Below, piece after piece: positions 1-8,302 of a DNA stretch of 64,000 nt. Within the stretch, counting starts at the first letter, position 1; the number at the start of each line of letters is the position of its first letter. The notes beneath the pieces were generated by a model that made no database searches, was not told the origin of the DNA, and saw only the letters and a list, made by a program, of their open reading frames with translations. The DNA comes from Myxococcus qinghaiensis (GTDB lineage Bacteria; Myxococcota; Myxococcia; Myxococcales; Myxococcaceae): assembly GCF_024198215.1 (NCBI RefSeq), contig NZ_JAKCFA010000017.1, positions 124,001 through 188,000 of the forward strand, given 5' to 3'. The position numbers and the translations under genes were made by a program.

Positions 1-569
1 CCGAGCACCAGCAGCAGGAACACCCCAATCATGAGGACCGACAAGCCCAGGAAGAAGGCGAGGGACACCAGTTGCTGCGGCGTCCCGTCCTGCGGGTCGA
101 AGCGCAGCGAGAAGGGCTCTCCCGGCGTCCGCTTGAGGGAGACCTTCTGGGAGCAGACCTCCTCCAGCTTTCGCAGCCCGTCCTCCAGCGACAGGGACTC
201 CGTCTCGAGGCTCCGGCGCAGCAGCACGCCCCGCACGCGCAGCGTCAGTCGCTCGCGGACCTCGCGCAACCGACTCACGGTCCTCGGAATCGACGTGCCC
301 TCCAGCCAGTCCTCCTGTTCGCCTCGCCGCTCGGTGCGCTCCAGCGCTTCCAGCAGCGTCGGCTCCACCTCCAGGACGCCCTGAATCAGCGAGGGGTCTT
401 TCCGCAGCGCCCGCCACCAACCGCGCGAGGCCAGCGTCCTGTGGAGCCTGCGATAGCGGCGGAGGGCGGACTCAATCAGCTCCACGCGCCCTTCCAGGCG
501 GCGGCGCAAATCCCCCTCCGAAGGTCGCGACTCGGTCGCCACGGCGCCGGCTCGGTTGCGTTCGGACAT
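1..569 (-). CDS. Hypothetical two-helix membrane protein, copy 1 (C-terminal part off window)
   Basis: Seen: an open frame from an ATG at 569 runs off the left edge after about 189 residues. It begins MSERNRAGAV and is clearly homologous, residue by residue, to the complete paralogue encoded at 830-2200 (shared blocks include EGDLRRRLEGRVELIESALR and VEP-LLEALERTERRGEQE). The visible part is a charged, probably coiled-coil-rich N-terminal cytoplasmic region, with a hydrophobic segment (LVSLAFFLGLSVLMIGVF) starting at the very edge; by analogy with copy 2 this is the first of two helices. It is the left copy of a tandem duplication. Family not recognised; function unknown. Confidence 0.75.
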   Translation of the reverse strand, partial: MSERNRAGAVATESRPSEGDLRRRLEGRVELIESALRRYRRLHRTLASRGWWRALRKDPSLIQGVLEVEPTLLEALERTERRGEQEDWLEGTSIPRTVSRLREVRERLTLRVRGVLLRRSLETESLSLEDGLRKLEEVCSQKVSLKRTPGEPFSLRFDPQDGTPQQLVSLAFFLGLSVLMIGVFLLLVL

Positions 570-683
570 TGCCCTCGCAGCATAACCCGCCGAGCCCTCC
601 CTCCGGGAGCAGGGCCCGTGCGCCCCAGGACAGTCCCGACGGCGGCACGAGGGAATCCCCACCCACCGTGCCTGGGCTCGCCC

Positions 684-833
684 TCACGCGCCGCCCGGGG
701 CGCGCCTTGCCGGGGGGCACGGCATGGACCGCATGCGAAGACCCTTCCCCGCGCGGCTCTCCAGTTGGACGCGCACGTCCTCGGGTGTGGGCCCTTCCGA
801 CGACTCCCTCAGGGTGCGGATGCCTTCGCTCAT
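684..833 (-). pseudogene. 5' stub of a downstream operon gene, truncated at the duplication seam
   Basis: The stop of the gene ending at 830 overlaps an ATG at 833 in an ATGA arrangement, the usual operon junction in this window. Codons 1-28 from that ATG (MSEGIRTLRESSEGP...) look like the start of a genuine protein. After position 749 the frame runs into the antisense of the leader of the membrane-protein gene that begins at 2355, and stops at 684, giving a 49-residue chimera. I read it as the first 85 bp of an operon partner left behind by the tandem duplication; the intact gene should lie left of the window, after copy 1. A translated chimeric peptide cannot be excluded. Confidence 0.6.
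724..748 (+). pseudogene. 5' stub of the membrane-protein gene found intact at 2355
   Basis: Positions 724-748 repeat the first 25 bases of the gene at 2355-3182 (encoding MDRMRRPF), together with its complete upstream region. Identity stops abruptly after 748, where sequence from the 5' end of a different, oppositely oriented gene begins. It is a duplication scar rather than a functional gene. Confidence 0.7.
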
Positions 834-2379
834 GAGCCGCTGCCTGCCTTGAGCGGAGCGTCATCGCTCGAAGCCGAGACCTGGGCGACCTCCCGCCAGA
901 CCTGCGCCAGTCGATGGGCGCTCTCCCGCTGAGACAGCTCCACGCGGCCGACGAGCACCTCCTCGCCCCGGCGGATGTGAAGCTCCTGCTCCAAGGGAAT
1001 GTCCTGGGCCACCTGGGCATCCCGCGAGGACCAGGCCGCGCCCCCTGTCGCCACCGTGGCCCGCAGGAGGTACGCGTCCAGCTCTGACTCGGGTTGCCAG
1101 CGGAGTCCCTCCAGCACCCACTCCAGCTTGACCTGGGACAGCAACGTCCGGCCCGTCGCCGCGTGCAGCAGGGCCGGGCCCGCGTCGGGGTCCGGCAGGA
1201 AGAAGACGCCCCGGCTCAGCAACACGGCCGTGCCAGGACTCCACGTCTTCTTGCGACGCAGCAGCGCCGGATAGGTCACCAGCTCCACCGGACGGTCCAC
1301 CAGGGCCGCCTGCGCACGGAAGCGGGAATCGCGAAACAGGTCCGCCATGGCGCGCAGTCGCTCGGCGCGCTCGCCATCGAACCGCGGCAGCCGGATGACC
1401 TGGTCCGCGCGAAGGCTGAGCATCCCCTCCGTCTGCTCCCACCGAGGCCCCTCCTCCCCCAGCGCGTCCAGCCGCACCTCCACCGCGGGTTCGTCTCCCG
1501 GCGCCAACCACACCAGGCGCTTCGGCGTGAGCCAGATGGCGCCCGGGGCCTGGCTTCTGAGCATCGCCACCGTCACCACCAACAACCCGACCATCGCCAG
1601 CCCGCCGCCGACCAACGCCAGCCCGAACTCATTGATGAGCAGCAGCCAGAGAATCCCCACGACGAGGCCCAGCGCGGCCAGGACGAAGCCGAAGGACACC
1701 AGGTACTGCGGCGTCCTGGCCACCGAGCCCATGTGCAGCGCGAAGGACTCACCCGGCATCCGCTGGAGGGAGACCTCGTGGGCGCAGGCCTCCCGCAGCT
1801 CGCGCAGCTTCTCCTCCAGCGACAGGGACTCCGTCACCTGGCCCCGAAGCAGCAGCACGTCCCGCACGCGCATCTCCAGTTGCTCGCGGACCTCGCGCAC
1901 CCGCCCCACCGTCCTCGGAATCGTCGAGCCTTCCGGCCAGCCCTCCTGCTCGCCGCGCCGCTCGGTGCGCTCCAGCGCCTCCAGCAGCCTGGGCTCCACC
2001 TCCAGGACGTCCTGAATCAGCGAGGGCTCTTCCCGCAACGTCCGTCTCCAGCCGCGCGAGTCGAGGGTTTCGTCGAGCCTGCGATAGCGGCGGAGAGCGG
2101 ACTCAATCAACTCCACGCGCCCTTCCAGGCGGCGGCGCAAATCCCCCTCCGACGGTCGCGACCCGGTCGCCACGCCTTCGGTTCGGTTGCGTTCGGACAT
2201 TGCGCTCGCAGCATAGCCCTTCGAGCCCTCCCTCCGGGAGCAGGGCCCGTGCGCCTCAAGACAGTCCCGACGGCGGCACGAGGGAATCCCCACCCACCGT
2301 GCCTAGGCTCGCGCTCACGCGCCGCTCGGGGCGCGCCTTGCCGGGGGGCGCGGCATGGACCGCATGCGAAGACCCTTCC
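749..2379. repeat. Second unit of a 1,631-bp tandem duplication; partial first unit at 1-748
   Basis: The sequence 1-748 matches 1632-2379 at a constant offset of 1,631 bp, over both coding and intergenic DNA. The match ends after 748/2379. Unit 2 is therefore 749-2379: the 5' end of an operon partner, the complete two-helix membrane-protein gene, the shared divergent promoter region, and the first 25 bp of the divergent gene. Many point differences between the copies indicate an old event. No insertion sequence or flanking long repeat is visible at the seam. Confidence 0.8.
830..2200 (-). CDS. Hypothetical two-helix membrane protein, copy 2 (complete)
   Basis: 456 aa from the ATG at 2200; an upstream in-frame extension is discarded because the paralogue at 569 starts at the equivalent ATG. 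Residues 1-165 are highly charged and helical, with an EALERTERRGEQE-type stretch suggesting coiled coil. Two adjacent hydrophobic helices lie at about 167-188 and 192-214, giving a hairpin in the inner membrane. The remaining 240 residues are a soluble, beta-rich-looking cytoplasmic domain. There is no signal peptide. It is divergent from the gene at 2355 and a tandem paralogue of the frame ending at 569. I do not recognise the family; a membrane scaffold or sensor role would be a guess. Confidence 0.8.
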   Translation of the reverse strand: MSERNRTEGVATGSRPSEGDLRRRLEGRVELIESALRRYRRLDETLDSRGWRRTLREEPSLIQDVLEVEPRLLEALERTERRGEQEGWPEGSTIPRTVGRVREVREQLEMRVRDVLLLRGQVTESLSLEEKLRELREACAHEVSLQRMPGESFALHMGSVARTPQYLVSFGFVLAALGLVVGILWLLLINEFGLALVGGGLAMVGLLVVTVAMLRSQAPGAIWLTPKRLVWLAPGDEPAVEVRLDALGEEGPRWEQTEGMLSLRADQVIRLPRFDGERAERLRAMADLFRDSRFRAQAALVDRPVELVTYPALLRRKKTWSPGTAVLLSRGVFFLPDPDAGPALLHAATGRTLLSQVKLEWVLEGLRWQPESELDAYLLRATVATGGAAWSSRDAQVAQDIPLEQELHIRRGEEVLVGRVELSQRESAHRLAQVWREVAQVSASSDDAPLKAGSGS

Positions 2380-3182
2380 TCATCGCCGCGCTGGTGCTGC
2401 TGGCGCTCTGCGTGCTCGTGGAGGTGGGCTCGCCCATCCTGCTGCCCCAGAAGTCACCGGACTGCTCGGCGCTGAGCGGCACGAAGCCCTGCGCGCCCGT
2501 TCCCGGGCTCCCGGAGGACTGCCGCCCCCTGCACGCCGCCATCTGCGACGGCGAGGACGTGGACCCCTCCGACGTGGTGCGCACCCAGAAGGAGAACCCG
2601 CCCACGCCGGGCCTGGGCATTCCGTACCTGGCCCTGGTGGACGCGCTCCTGCTGCTCACGCTCGCCCTGATGGGCGCAAGCCTCATCATCCCCGAGCGGG
2701 TGCAGGGGCGCGTGCAGGGCCTGGCCACGCTCATCGGCGCCATCGTCGCGCTGCTCACCGGCTTCGGCCTGCTGCTGGCCGCCATCGCCCTGACGCTCAC
2801 GATGATTACCCTCGTGGCTTCAGTGCCCTTCGGCACGCTGGCGTATCTGGCCGTGTGGGGCTTCTTCAACCGGGGAGGCGCGGCCGGCACGCTGGGGCTC
2901 TTGATGACGCTCAAGCTCGCCGCGGGCGTGTGCCTGGTGCTCGCGCACCAGCGCTTCCTCCAGAACAAGGGCCTGGTGCTGCTCTACCTCACGTCGCTCC
3001 TGGCCAACGCCGTGGTGTCCTTCCTCCACGGGCTGGTGCCCATCATCCTCGTCAGCATCACCGACGCGGTGGGCGCCATCATCGTCGCCATCCTCGGCCT
3101 CATCTGGGCCGTGCTGCTGCTGGTGGGCGCGCTGGTGTCCATCGTCAAGGTGCTGCGCCTCAAGCGCGCGGCGCCGGCCTGA
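2355..3182 (+). CDS. Hypothetical polytopic membrane protein
   Basis: 275 aa. An N-terminal hydrophobic segment (about 8-28) is followed by an exported loop of about 60 residues with four cysteines (PDC, KPC, EDC, AIC), which could form disulfides. Roughly five further helices follow between residues 90 and 265, and the C-terminus is basic (LRLKRAAPA). The ATG at 2355 is supported because the same start and its leader are repeated at 724. Divergent from the duplicated gene at 2200 and convergent with the injection-system operon ending at 3195. No family recognised; probably an inner-membrane protein of unknown role. Confidence 0.75.
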   Translation: MDRMRRPFLIAALVLLALCVLVEVGSPILLPQKSPDCSALSGTKPCAPVPGLPEDCRPLHAAICDGEDVDPSDVVRTQKENPPTPGLGIPYLALVDALLLLTLALMGASLIIPERVQGRVQGLATLIGAIVALLTGFGLLLAAIALTLTMITLVASVPFGTLAYLAVWGFFNRGGAAGTLGLLMTLKLAAGVCLVLAHQRFLQNKGLVLLYLTSLLANAVVSFLHGLVPIILVSITDAVGAIIVAILGLIWAVLLLVGALVSIVKVLRLKRAAPA

Positions 3183-3194
3183 GGCACCCGAGGC

Positions 3195-3671
3195 TCACCG
3201 CAGCCCCAGCTCGCAGATGGGGCGCTGTGGAGGAGCCCCCAGGCACGTCACCTGGAGGTCCGCGCCCTCCTGCATGACATCCAGCTTCTTCGACTCCTTC
3301 AGCGGGTCGAACTTCGCGGGCACGGACGGCTTGCCCCGGGACACCAGCTCCACCCGGACCACGCCGGGAGGCCGGGGCGACAGCTCCAGGGTGCGCAGCC
3401 GCGTGTCGGACGCCTTCACGTCCACCCGACAGCCGCCTCCGCTCGGCAGCGTCAACACGCCCTCCTGGAAGGGACACGTCGCGGCCAGCTCCGTGGCCTC
3501 CACCGGCTTGGGCTTGATGAACCGCGCCCGGAGCTCCTGCGCGCTCTTCGTGGGACTCTCGCGGCTCGCGGACTCGTCCTTCGCGCCCAGGCCCACGCCC
3601 AGCACATAGAGCGCGACGATGGCGACGATGACCAGGATGAGCACGACGTGGATGGGCTTCAGCTCGGGCAT
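3195..3671 (-). CDS. Single-pass membrane-anchored protein, last gene of the injection-system operon
   Basis: 158 aa. Residues 7-28 form one hydrophobic helix directly after a short N-terminus (signal anchor, VVLILVIVAIVALYVLGVG), leaving about 130 residues outside the cytoplasm. This domain has three or four cysteines (TCPF, GGCRV, VTCLG, PICE) and a beta-rich pattern (GVVRVELVSRGKP). It sits 9 bp after the Cys-rich membrane protein and is transcribed with the contractile-system genes, so it may help dock the particle to the envelope, but that rests on position alone. Not recognised as a known family. Confidence 0.65.
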   Translation of the reverse strand: MPELKPIHVVLILVIVAIVALYVLGVGLGAKDESASRESPTKSAQELRARFIKPKPVEATELAATCPFQEGVLTLPSGGGCRVDVKASDTRLRTLELSPRPPGVVRVELVSRGKPSVPAKFDPLKESKKLDVMQEGADLQVTCLGAPPQRPICELGLR

Positions 3672-3680
3672 GGCGCGCGC

Positions 3681-4784
3681 CTAGGGGACCTGCCGCTGGC
3701 GCAGCTCCTGTTGCAGACGCTGTTGTTGCTGCATCTGCTCCATGATTTCCGACTTGCGGGGGGAGACCTGGAGCATCTCCTGGTTGAGCACCGTCGCCCG
3801 GACGTTGACGCACTGGCCATTGCTGCAGACGGTGAAGTCGGGGCACGGGCCAGGGCATTGGAAGCCCAGCGGGGCGACCTGACACGTCCCCGCGCAGAAG
3901 CCGGAGAGGCAGACCTCGTTGGACCGGCAGGGCTGTCCATCCGAGAGCTGGCAGAGCTTCGTGGTGCCGCAGATGGCCGGCTGGCGGCAGTCCGCGTTGC
4001 TCTCACAGCGGCCGTCGTCCCGGCTGCACTTGCCGTCGGCGCGGCAGTAGAAGCTGGAGCAGTCGCTGTCGCGCTCGCAGTCCTGCAGGGATTCGAGCAG
4101 ACACAGCCGGGAGCCGGGCACCTCCGTGCACTTCAGCGGCCCCGGGCAGTCACGCTGACTGGAGCACGTCTGGCCCAGCGCGAGCTGGCACTCGCCCCTC
4201 CTGTCGCAGAAGCCGGTGGAGCACATCGCGCCGCCGTCACACGCCTCGCCCGCGGACACCAGGCACGAGCCACCATCCGGGCTCGTGCACGTGAGACCCT
4301 TGTCGCAGTCCCCATCCGGACAGGGCTCGTTCAGCTTCGCGCCGCCCCCCGAGAGGAGGCCAATCACCGTCCCGATAATCAGGATGACTCCCGCAGCCAG
4401 CGCGACCCACATCCACGGGAAGGGCTTCTTGGGCGGAGGCGCGGCGACGACCTCGAAGGCGGTGGCGGGCCCTTCCGCATAGCGCTCGTCCGGGTTCGTC
4501 ACGTCCACCACCAGCAGGTGGAAGGTGAAGCGGCCCGGCGGTGTCCCGGGAGGGACGCGCAGCTGCACGTTGAGCTGCTGGGTGCCGTCCGGCGCGAAGT
4601 CCCGCTCGTCACCGTTCGCGATGGTGGCCCACTCCGCCTTCGCGCCGGGGCCTGGGACGACGGAGGCGCGCGCCCGGATGGGGGCGCGCAGCGCGTTGGA
4701 CACCGTGAAGGCCACCTCCCCTTGTCCCGTCGCATTCAGACGGACGGTGTCCGTCACGGCGGTGATGTCGAAGGCGCGGGGCAT
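3681..4784 (-). CDS. Ig-like / transmembrane / cysteine-rich protein of the injection-system operon
   Basis: 367 aa from the ATG at 4784, which shares one base with the previous stop and has an AAGGAG site about 8 nt upstream. Three parts are visible. Residues 1-115 look like an immunoglobulin-type beta-sandwich (VRLNATGQGEVAFTVSNAL, PPGTPPGRFTFHLLVVDV). About 122-147 is a transmembrane helix after PPPKKPFPW. Residues 150-335 contain some 30 cysteines in repeated short modules (C-x6-C-x4-C style, EGF/Dickkopf-like). The C-terminus is a Gln-rich helix (QQQQRLQQELRQRQ). The layout suggests an inner-membrane anchor with a rigid disulfide-bonded external domain. It could tether or gate the contractile particle; this is inference. 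Confidence 0.7.
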   Translation of the reverse strand: MPRAFDITAVTDTVRLNATGQGEVAFTVSNALRAPIRARASVVPGPGAKAEWATIANGDERDFAPDGTQQLNVQLRVPPGTPPGRFTFHLLVVDVTNPDERYAEGPATAFEVVAAPPPKKPFPWMWVALAAGVILIIGTVIGLLSGGGAKLNEPCPDGDCDKGLTCTSPDGGSCLVSAGEACDGGAMCSTGFCDRRGECQLALGQTCSSQRDCPGPLKCTEVPGSRLCLLESLQDCERDSDCSSFYCRADGKCSRDDGRCESNADCRQPAICGTTKLCQLSDGQPCRSNEVCLSGFCAGTCQVAPLGFQCPGPCPDFTVCSNGQCVNVRATVLNQEMLQVSPRKSEIMEQMQQQQRLQQELRQRQVP

Positions 4785-5299
4785 CAACTGGCTCCTTGAG
4801 GCGGCTGCGCGAAACGCAGCTCATAGGTGACGTACGCGGGTTTCTCCCGCTCGATGATTCGTTCCAGCAGCAGCCGATGGGCGGACACGGCCGAGGGCGC
4901 GAGCACCAGCACATGGAAGGGCCGGGGCCTGCCGTCGTCGCCGGGCACCGCGTCGTCCACCTGGAAGTCGGTGCGGCCGGTGGCGGTGGTGAGGAACAAC
5001 CGCAGGCCGCGCGCGGTGCCGCGCCAGCGCGATATCTCCACCGCCTGCGCCACCAGCTCGCGCAGCCGTCCCAGGCCCGTGGACACGGGCAGGTCCATGC
5101 CCACCCAACGCGCGAGGAACGGCACGAAGCGGTCCGGAGCCCGGCGCGGGTCGAAGTGGGACTCCAGCCGCGCGAGCACGTCCTCGCTGGGCGCGTGCAG
5201 CGCCTCCATCACCACCAGCAGCGCGGTGAGCGGCGAGCCCGGAAGCACGGTGCGCTGGAAGACGCCCGGCAGGAGCCGCTGGATGTCAGGGCTCCGCAT
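4784..5299 (-). CDS. Phage tail protein I-like baseplate component
   Basis: 171 aa. N-terminal LLPGVFQRTV, the central FVPFLARWVGMDL and the R-W-R-G-T-A-R-G-L block are typical of the phage tail protein I / TIGR02242-like family found next to baseplate-J genes in contractile injection systems (Afp12/gp7-like position). These proteins complete the wedge that joins spike and sheath. The ATG at 5299 overlaps the end of the J-like gene by 14 bp. Assignment rests on motif memory and synteny; I could not run a profile search. Confidence 0.75.
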   Translation of the reverse strand: MRSPDIQRLLPGVFQRTVLPGSPLTALLVVMEALHAPSEDVLARLESHFDPRRAPDRFVPFLARWVGMDLPVSTGLGRLRELVAQAVEISRWRGTARGLRLFLTTATGRTDFQVDDAVPGDDGRPRPFHVLVLAPSAVSAHRLLLERIIEREKPAYVTYELRFAQPPQGAS

Positions 5300-7877
5300 C
5301 GTCCGTCACCACTTCCAGCGCGTGCGCGCCGGAGCTGAGGAGCCACGTGGGCGGCAGCGTCACCTTCTCGGTGAACTCGCGCGTGGAGACGGGCTCATAG
5401 CGCTCACTGCCCTTGGGGCGCCGGAAGACGCCGTCCGGTCCTCCCGCGAGCAGCGGGGCGCCCGTGGGCGAGGACGCCAGCGCGAACACGGGCTGGAACA
5501 GGCGTTCCGCCTCGCGCAGCGGCAGGCCACAGCCCACGTCGGGACGTCGCCAGGAAGCGCCCGGGCGACTGGAGTCCACCCACAGCACGCCCACGCGGTG
5601 GCTGCCCGCGTACACGGTGGAGCCGCTGAACGCGAGCGCCAGACAGCTTCCGCCGTCCCAGTTCCTGTCGAAGGGGCGCCAGCCGTCCGGCGGGTCCGCG
5701 CTGCCCATCAGCTCCCAGCAGAGCGCGCCCCTGCCCGGGTCCGCGCCGCTGGCCGCGGCCAGGCCCGCCCAGAGGAAGGAGCGAGGCCCGTCCTTCTGGA
5801 CCTCCAGCACGCGCACGTCCTGGCCCTTGGGGCCGATGGGACGGAAGGTGCCTCCGCGTCCACCGCCGCTCGACAGGAAGACGCCCCGCGTGCCCATGGC
5901 CGCCACCGCGACGTTCACCGCGCCGCGCACGTCCGTCGTCGCGGCCACCGCGTAGAAGCCCAGGTCTTGATTGGCGGGGTCCACCAGCACCTGGATGGGC
6001 GTGGCGCCCGGACGCGACACCAGCTCGAACAGGCCCACGCGCGTGGCCAGCAGCAGCACCGGCACGCCGTCGCGCTCCGCCCACGTCAGGTCCTCCACCG
6101 CGTCCAGCGTGTGCGTGGTGTCGTCCCACGTCTCGCCGCAGTCGAAGGACAGGTGGATGCGGGAGCGCTTCGCGTCCGCCGTCAGCCGCGCGCACACGGC
6201 GACGAGGCCCGCGCGCTGGGGATGCGCCTCCACCGCGTCCACGTCCTCGCCGGGGAACAGGCCCGCCCGCTCCCAGCCGTCCGCGTCGTTCACCGTGCGG
6301 AACAGCGTCTCGCCGCCGCCCGCGTAGAAGGTGCCCGGCTGGAAGCTGTCGGCGGCCAGGGTGCGCACCTCGCGGGGCACCTCGTCCACCAAGAGGCGCA
6401 CCTTGTCGAGGTAGCTGACGCCCGGCTCGGCCAGCAGCGCGTCGTACACGTGCGAGGCCCGCAGCGCCTGGCCGAAGCGCCAGCCCTCCGGCTGCAGCGC
6501 CGAGGGCAGCGGCGTGAGCACCTGGTGGAGCCGCTCGGTGAGGCGCGAGCGCAGCGCCGCCGTGTCCTCCTCGCGGTGCGCCACCACGCGCGCCTGCACG
6601 CGCACCGTCTTGTAGCGCGCCCACTCCACATGACAGGTGGTGCCCAGTGGACGGCGCAAGTCGAGCTCCGTGTGGATGCGCGCGCGGGCCTCCTCTGTCT
6701 CGTGCTCGCGCAGCGCCGCCTCGGTGATTCCCTCGCCCGAGGCGCCGCGCACCTCCGGCGGCAGATGCGGGACGAGCAACACCTCCACCGTGCCCGCGGG
6801 GGCGTGGGACCAGAGCTGCGCCAGTGTGACGGCCCTGGCGCGCGCCACCGCGCCGGAGCTGCGCAGCGCCAGCAACTCGAAGTCCCCGGCGGTGACGGCG
6901 CGCCGCAGCGAGTGCAGCTCCTGGGGCCCGCGCAACAGCGCGTTCTCCAGCGTCTCCGCCACCCGGCCGCCCGTGGCGGGGCGAGGGTTGGTGACCTTCA
7001 GGCCCGGAATGGGCGCCTTGAGCACCTCCAGCGTGCCCGCCGCCACGTTGCCCGAGGCGCCGCCCCCGCGTCGGTACCAGACGCGAATCTCCCGCCCCAC
7101 GCCGGGCACCGCCGCCAGCGTGCGCGGCTCGTTCAGCTCGCCCGCCTCGTTCGCCAGCCGCACCGAGGACGCGAAGGTGAGGGTGCCCGTCATCCGGTCC
7201 GCGACATAGGCCGGCTCGTCCGGGCCCAGCGCCGCGAAGTTCTCCACCTCGCGCCAGATGCGATAGGTGCGGCCGTCCTGGCGACGGGCCGGCGCGCGCG
7301 CATCCAGCTCGCCGGGCCCCGCCTCCACGCCCACGACGAGGTCCAGCGAGTCGCCCGTGGGCGCGACGATGGGGGGACGCTTCACCTGCACGGTGAGGCC
7401 CGGCAGGCCCGTGCCCACGCCCACCCGCTCTCCGTCCACCGGGTCGCAGTGGTAGGCGAGCACCTCCACCTGGGTGGCGCCGGGCGGAATCGTCACCGCG
7501 TCCGCCGTGTGGAAGACGACGGGCTCCACGCCCGCGCCGGCGCGCGACAGGGTGACGGGCGTGTTGCGCGGAATCTCCGTGGGACGCTCGGAGGCGCGGG
7601 CCAGCGAGAAGCGCAGGCGCACCGACGCGGCGGCGGGCGGCTGGAGGCGCACGCCGAGCAGCCGGAGAAACTCCACGTACGCCTTCTCCGGCAGCCGGTT
7701 GAGCCGGTACAGCATCGTCTCGGTGAGGTGGGAGAAGACCTCCACCAACACCATGCCCGGGTCATGCGGCGTGAGGTCCGTCCACTCGGGACACAGGGCG
7801 AGGATTCGCGAGCGCGCCTGCTCCACGAGCTGCGCGAAGCTCCGGTCGTCGAGCCGGGGTGTCGGCAGCGACGTCAT
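5286..7877 (-). CDS. Baseplate J/gp6-like wedge protein fused to a C-terminal beta-propeller
   Basis: 863 aa from the ATG at 7877, which overlaps the preceding stop (ATGA) and follows a GGGAGG site. The N-terminal 530 residues are baseplate-J-like (Afp11/TIGR02243 type): LLRLLGV-type helical start, PNPRPATGG(R)xxET segment with a central repeated beta region, and LRRAVTAGDFELLA. The last 320 residues are different: repeated beta-strand blades with a canonical Asp-box (SFDCGETW), RTVNDADGW and GSTVYAGSHRVG, i.e. a BNR/sialidase-like propeller. J-family wedges are usually shorter, so this is a fusion. The propeller may replace a fibre or bind glycans; that is inference. Confidence 0.85.
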   Translation of the reverse strand: MTSLPTPRLDDRSFAQLVEQARSRILALCPEWTDLTPHDPGMVLVEVFSHLTETMLYRLNRLPEKAYVEFLRLLGVRLQPPAAASVRLRFSLARASERPTEIPRNTPVTLSRAGAGVEPVVFHTADAVTIPPGATQVEVLAYHCDPVDGERVGVGTGLPGLTVQVKRPPIVAPTGDSLDLVVGVEAGPGELDARAPARRQDGRTYRIWREVENFAALGPDEPAYVADRMTGTLTFASSVRLANEAGELNEPRTLAAVPGVGREIRVWYRRGGGASGNVAAGTLEVLKAPIPGLKVTNPRPATGGRVAETLENALLRGPQELHSLRRAVTAGDFELLALRSSGAVARARAVTLAQLWSHAPAGTVEVLLVPHLPPEVRGASGEGITEAALREHETEEARARIHTELDLRRPLGTTCHVEWARYKTVRVQARVVAHREEDTAALRSRLTERLHQVLTPLPSALQPEGWRFGQALRASHVYDALLAEPGVSYLDKVRLLVDEVPREVRTLAADSFQPGTFYAGGGETLFRTVNDADGWERAGLFPGEDVDAVEAHPQRAGLVAVCARLTADAKRSRIHLSFDCGETWDDTTHTLDAVEDLTWAERDGVPVLLLATRVGLFELVSRPGATPIQVLVDPANQDLGFYAVAATTDVRGAVNVAVAAMGTRGVFLSSGGGRGGTFRPIGPKGQDVRVLEVQKDGPRSFLWAGLAAASGADPGRGALCWELMGSADPPDGWRPFDRNWDGGSCLALAFSGSTVYAGSHRVGVLWVDSSRPGASWRRPDVGCGLPLREAERLFQPVFALASSPTGAPLLAGGPDGVFRRPKGSERYEPVSTREFTEKVTLPPTWLLSSGAHALEVVTDDAEP

Positions 7878-8302
7878 GTCGGGCCTCCCGAGAGCGAATA
7901 GGGATAGGCCAGCCGCTCCGTGCGGCCGGTGGAGCGCACGCGGTACTCGACGGACACGTCCAGGCGAAAGCCGTCCTCCGGGCTCCGGGTGGCGTCCAGG
8001 TGCAGCACCTGGATGCGCGGCTCCCACCGGTCCAGGGCGCGGCGCACGTAGTGGATGGCGAGCCCCGCCGTGGTGTCGTCGTTGTTGGCGAAGAGCAGCT
8101 TGTGCAGCTCACAGCCATAGTCCGGGCGCATGACGCGCTCCCCTGGCACCGTGGTGAGCAGGAGCAGCACGGCCTGACGGATGGCGGCGTGCTCCTCCAC
8201 CATCTCCACGCGGCCGGTGGGGGCCACGCGCAGGCCGGACTTCTCCGCCATCTCGAAGTCCGGGTGCGCGAAGCGCCAGGTGCGGAAGCGGGGCGCGCTC
8301 AT
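7874..8302 (-). CDS. gp25/GPW-like baseplate wedge protein
   Basis: 142 aa from the ATG at 8302 (ATGA overlap with the previous gene). The core IRQAVLLLLTTVPGERVMRP, followed by DYGCELHKLLF, is diagnostic of the W/gp25 lysozyme-like family (Afp9), the most conserved baseplate subunit of phage tails, T6SS and extracellular injection systems. It initiates sheath assembly at the baseplate. The E-x-R/ER motif of the family (GERVMRPDYG) is intact. Length is normal for the family. Confidence 0.9.
   Translation of the reverse strand: MSAPRFRTWRFAHPDFEMAEKSGLRVAPTGRVEMVEEHAAIRQAVLLLLTTVPGERVMRPDYGCELHKLLFANNDDTTAGLAIHYVRRALDRWEPRIQVLHLDATRSPEDGFRLDVSVEYRVRSTGRTERLAYPYSLSGGPT

Noticed and set aside
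4827..7901. A plus-strand open frame of about 1,000 codons opposite the J-type baseplate gene
   Set aside because: No motif, biased Arg/Gln/His composition; the opposite strand has a clear baseplate gene and ribosome site.
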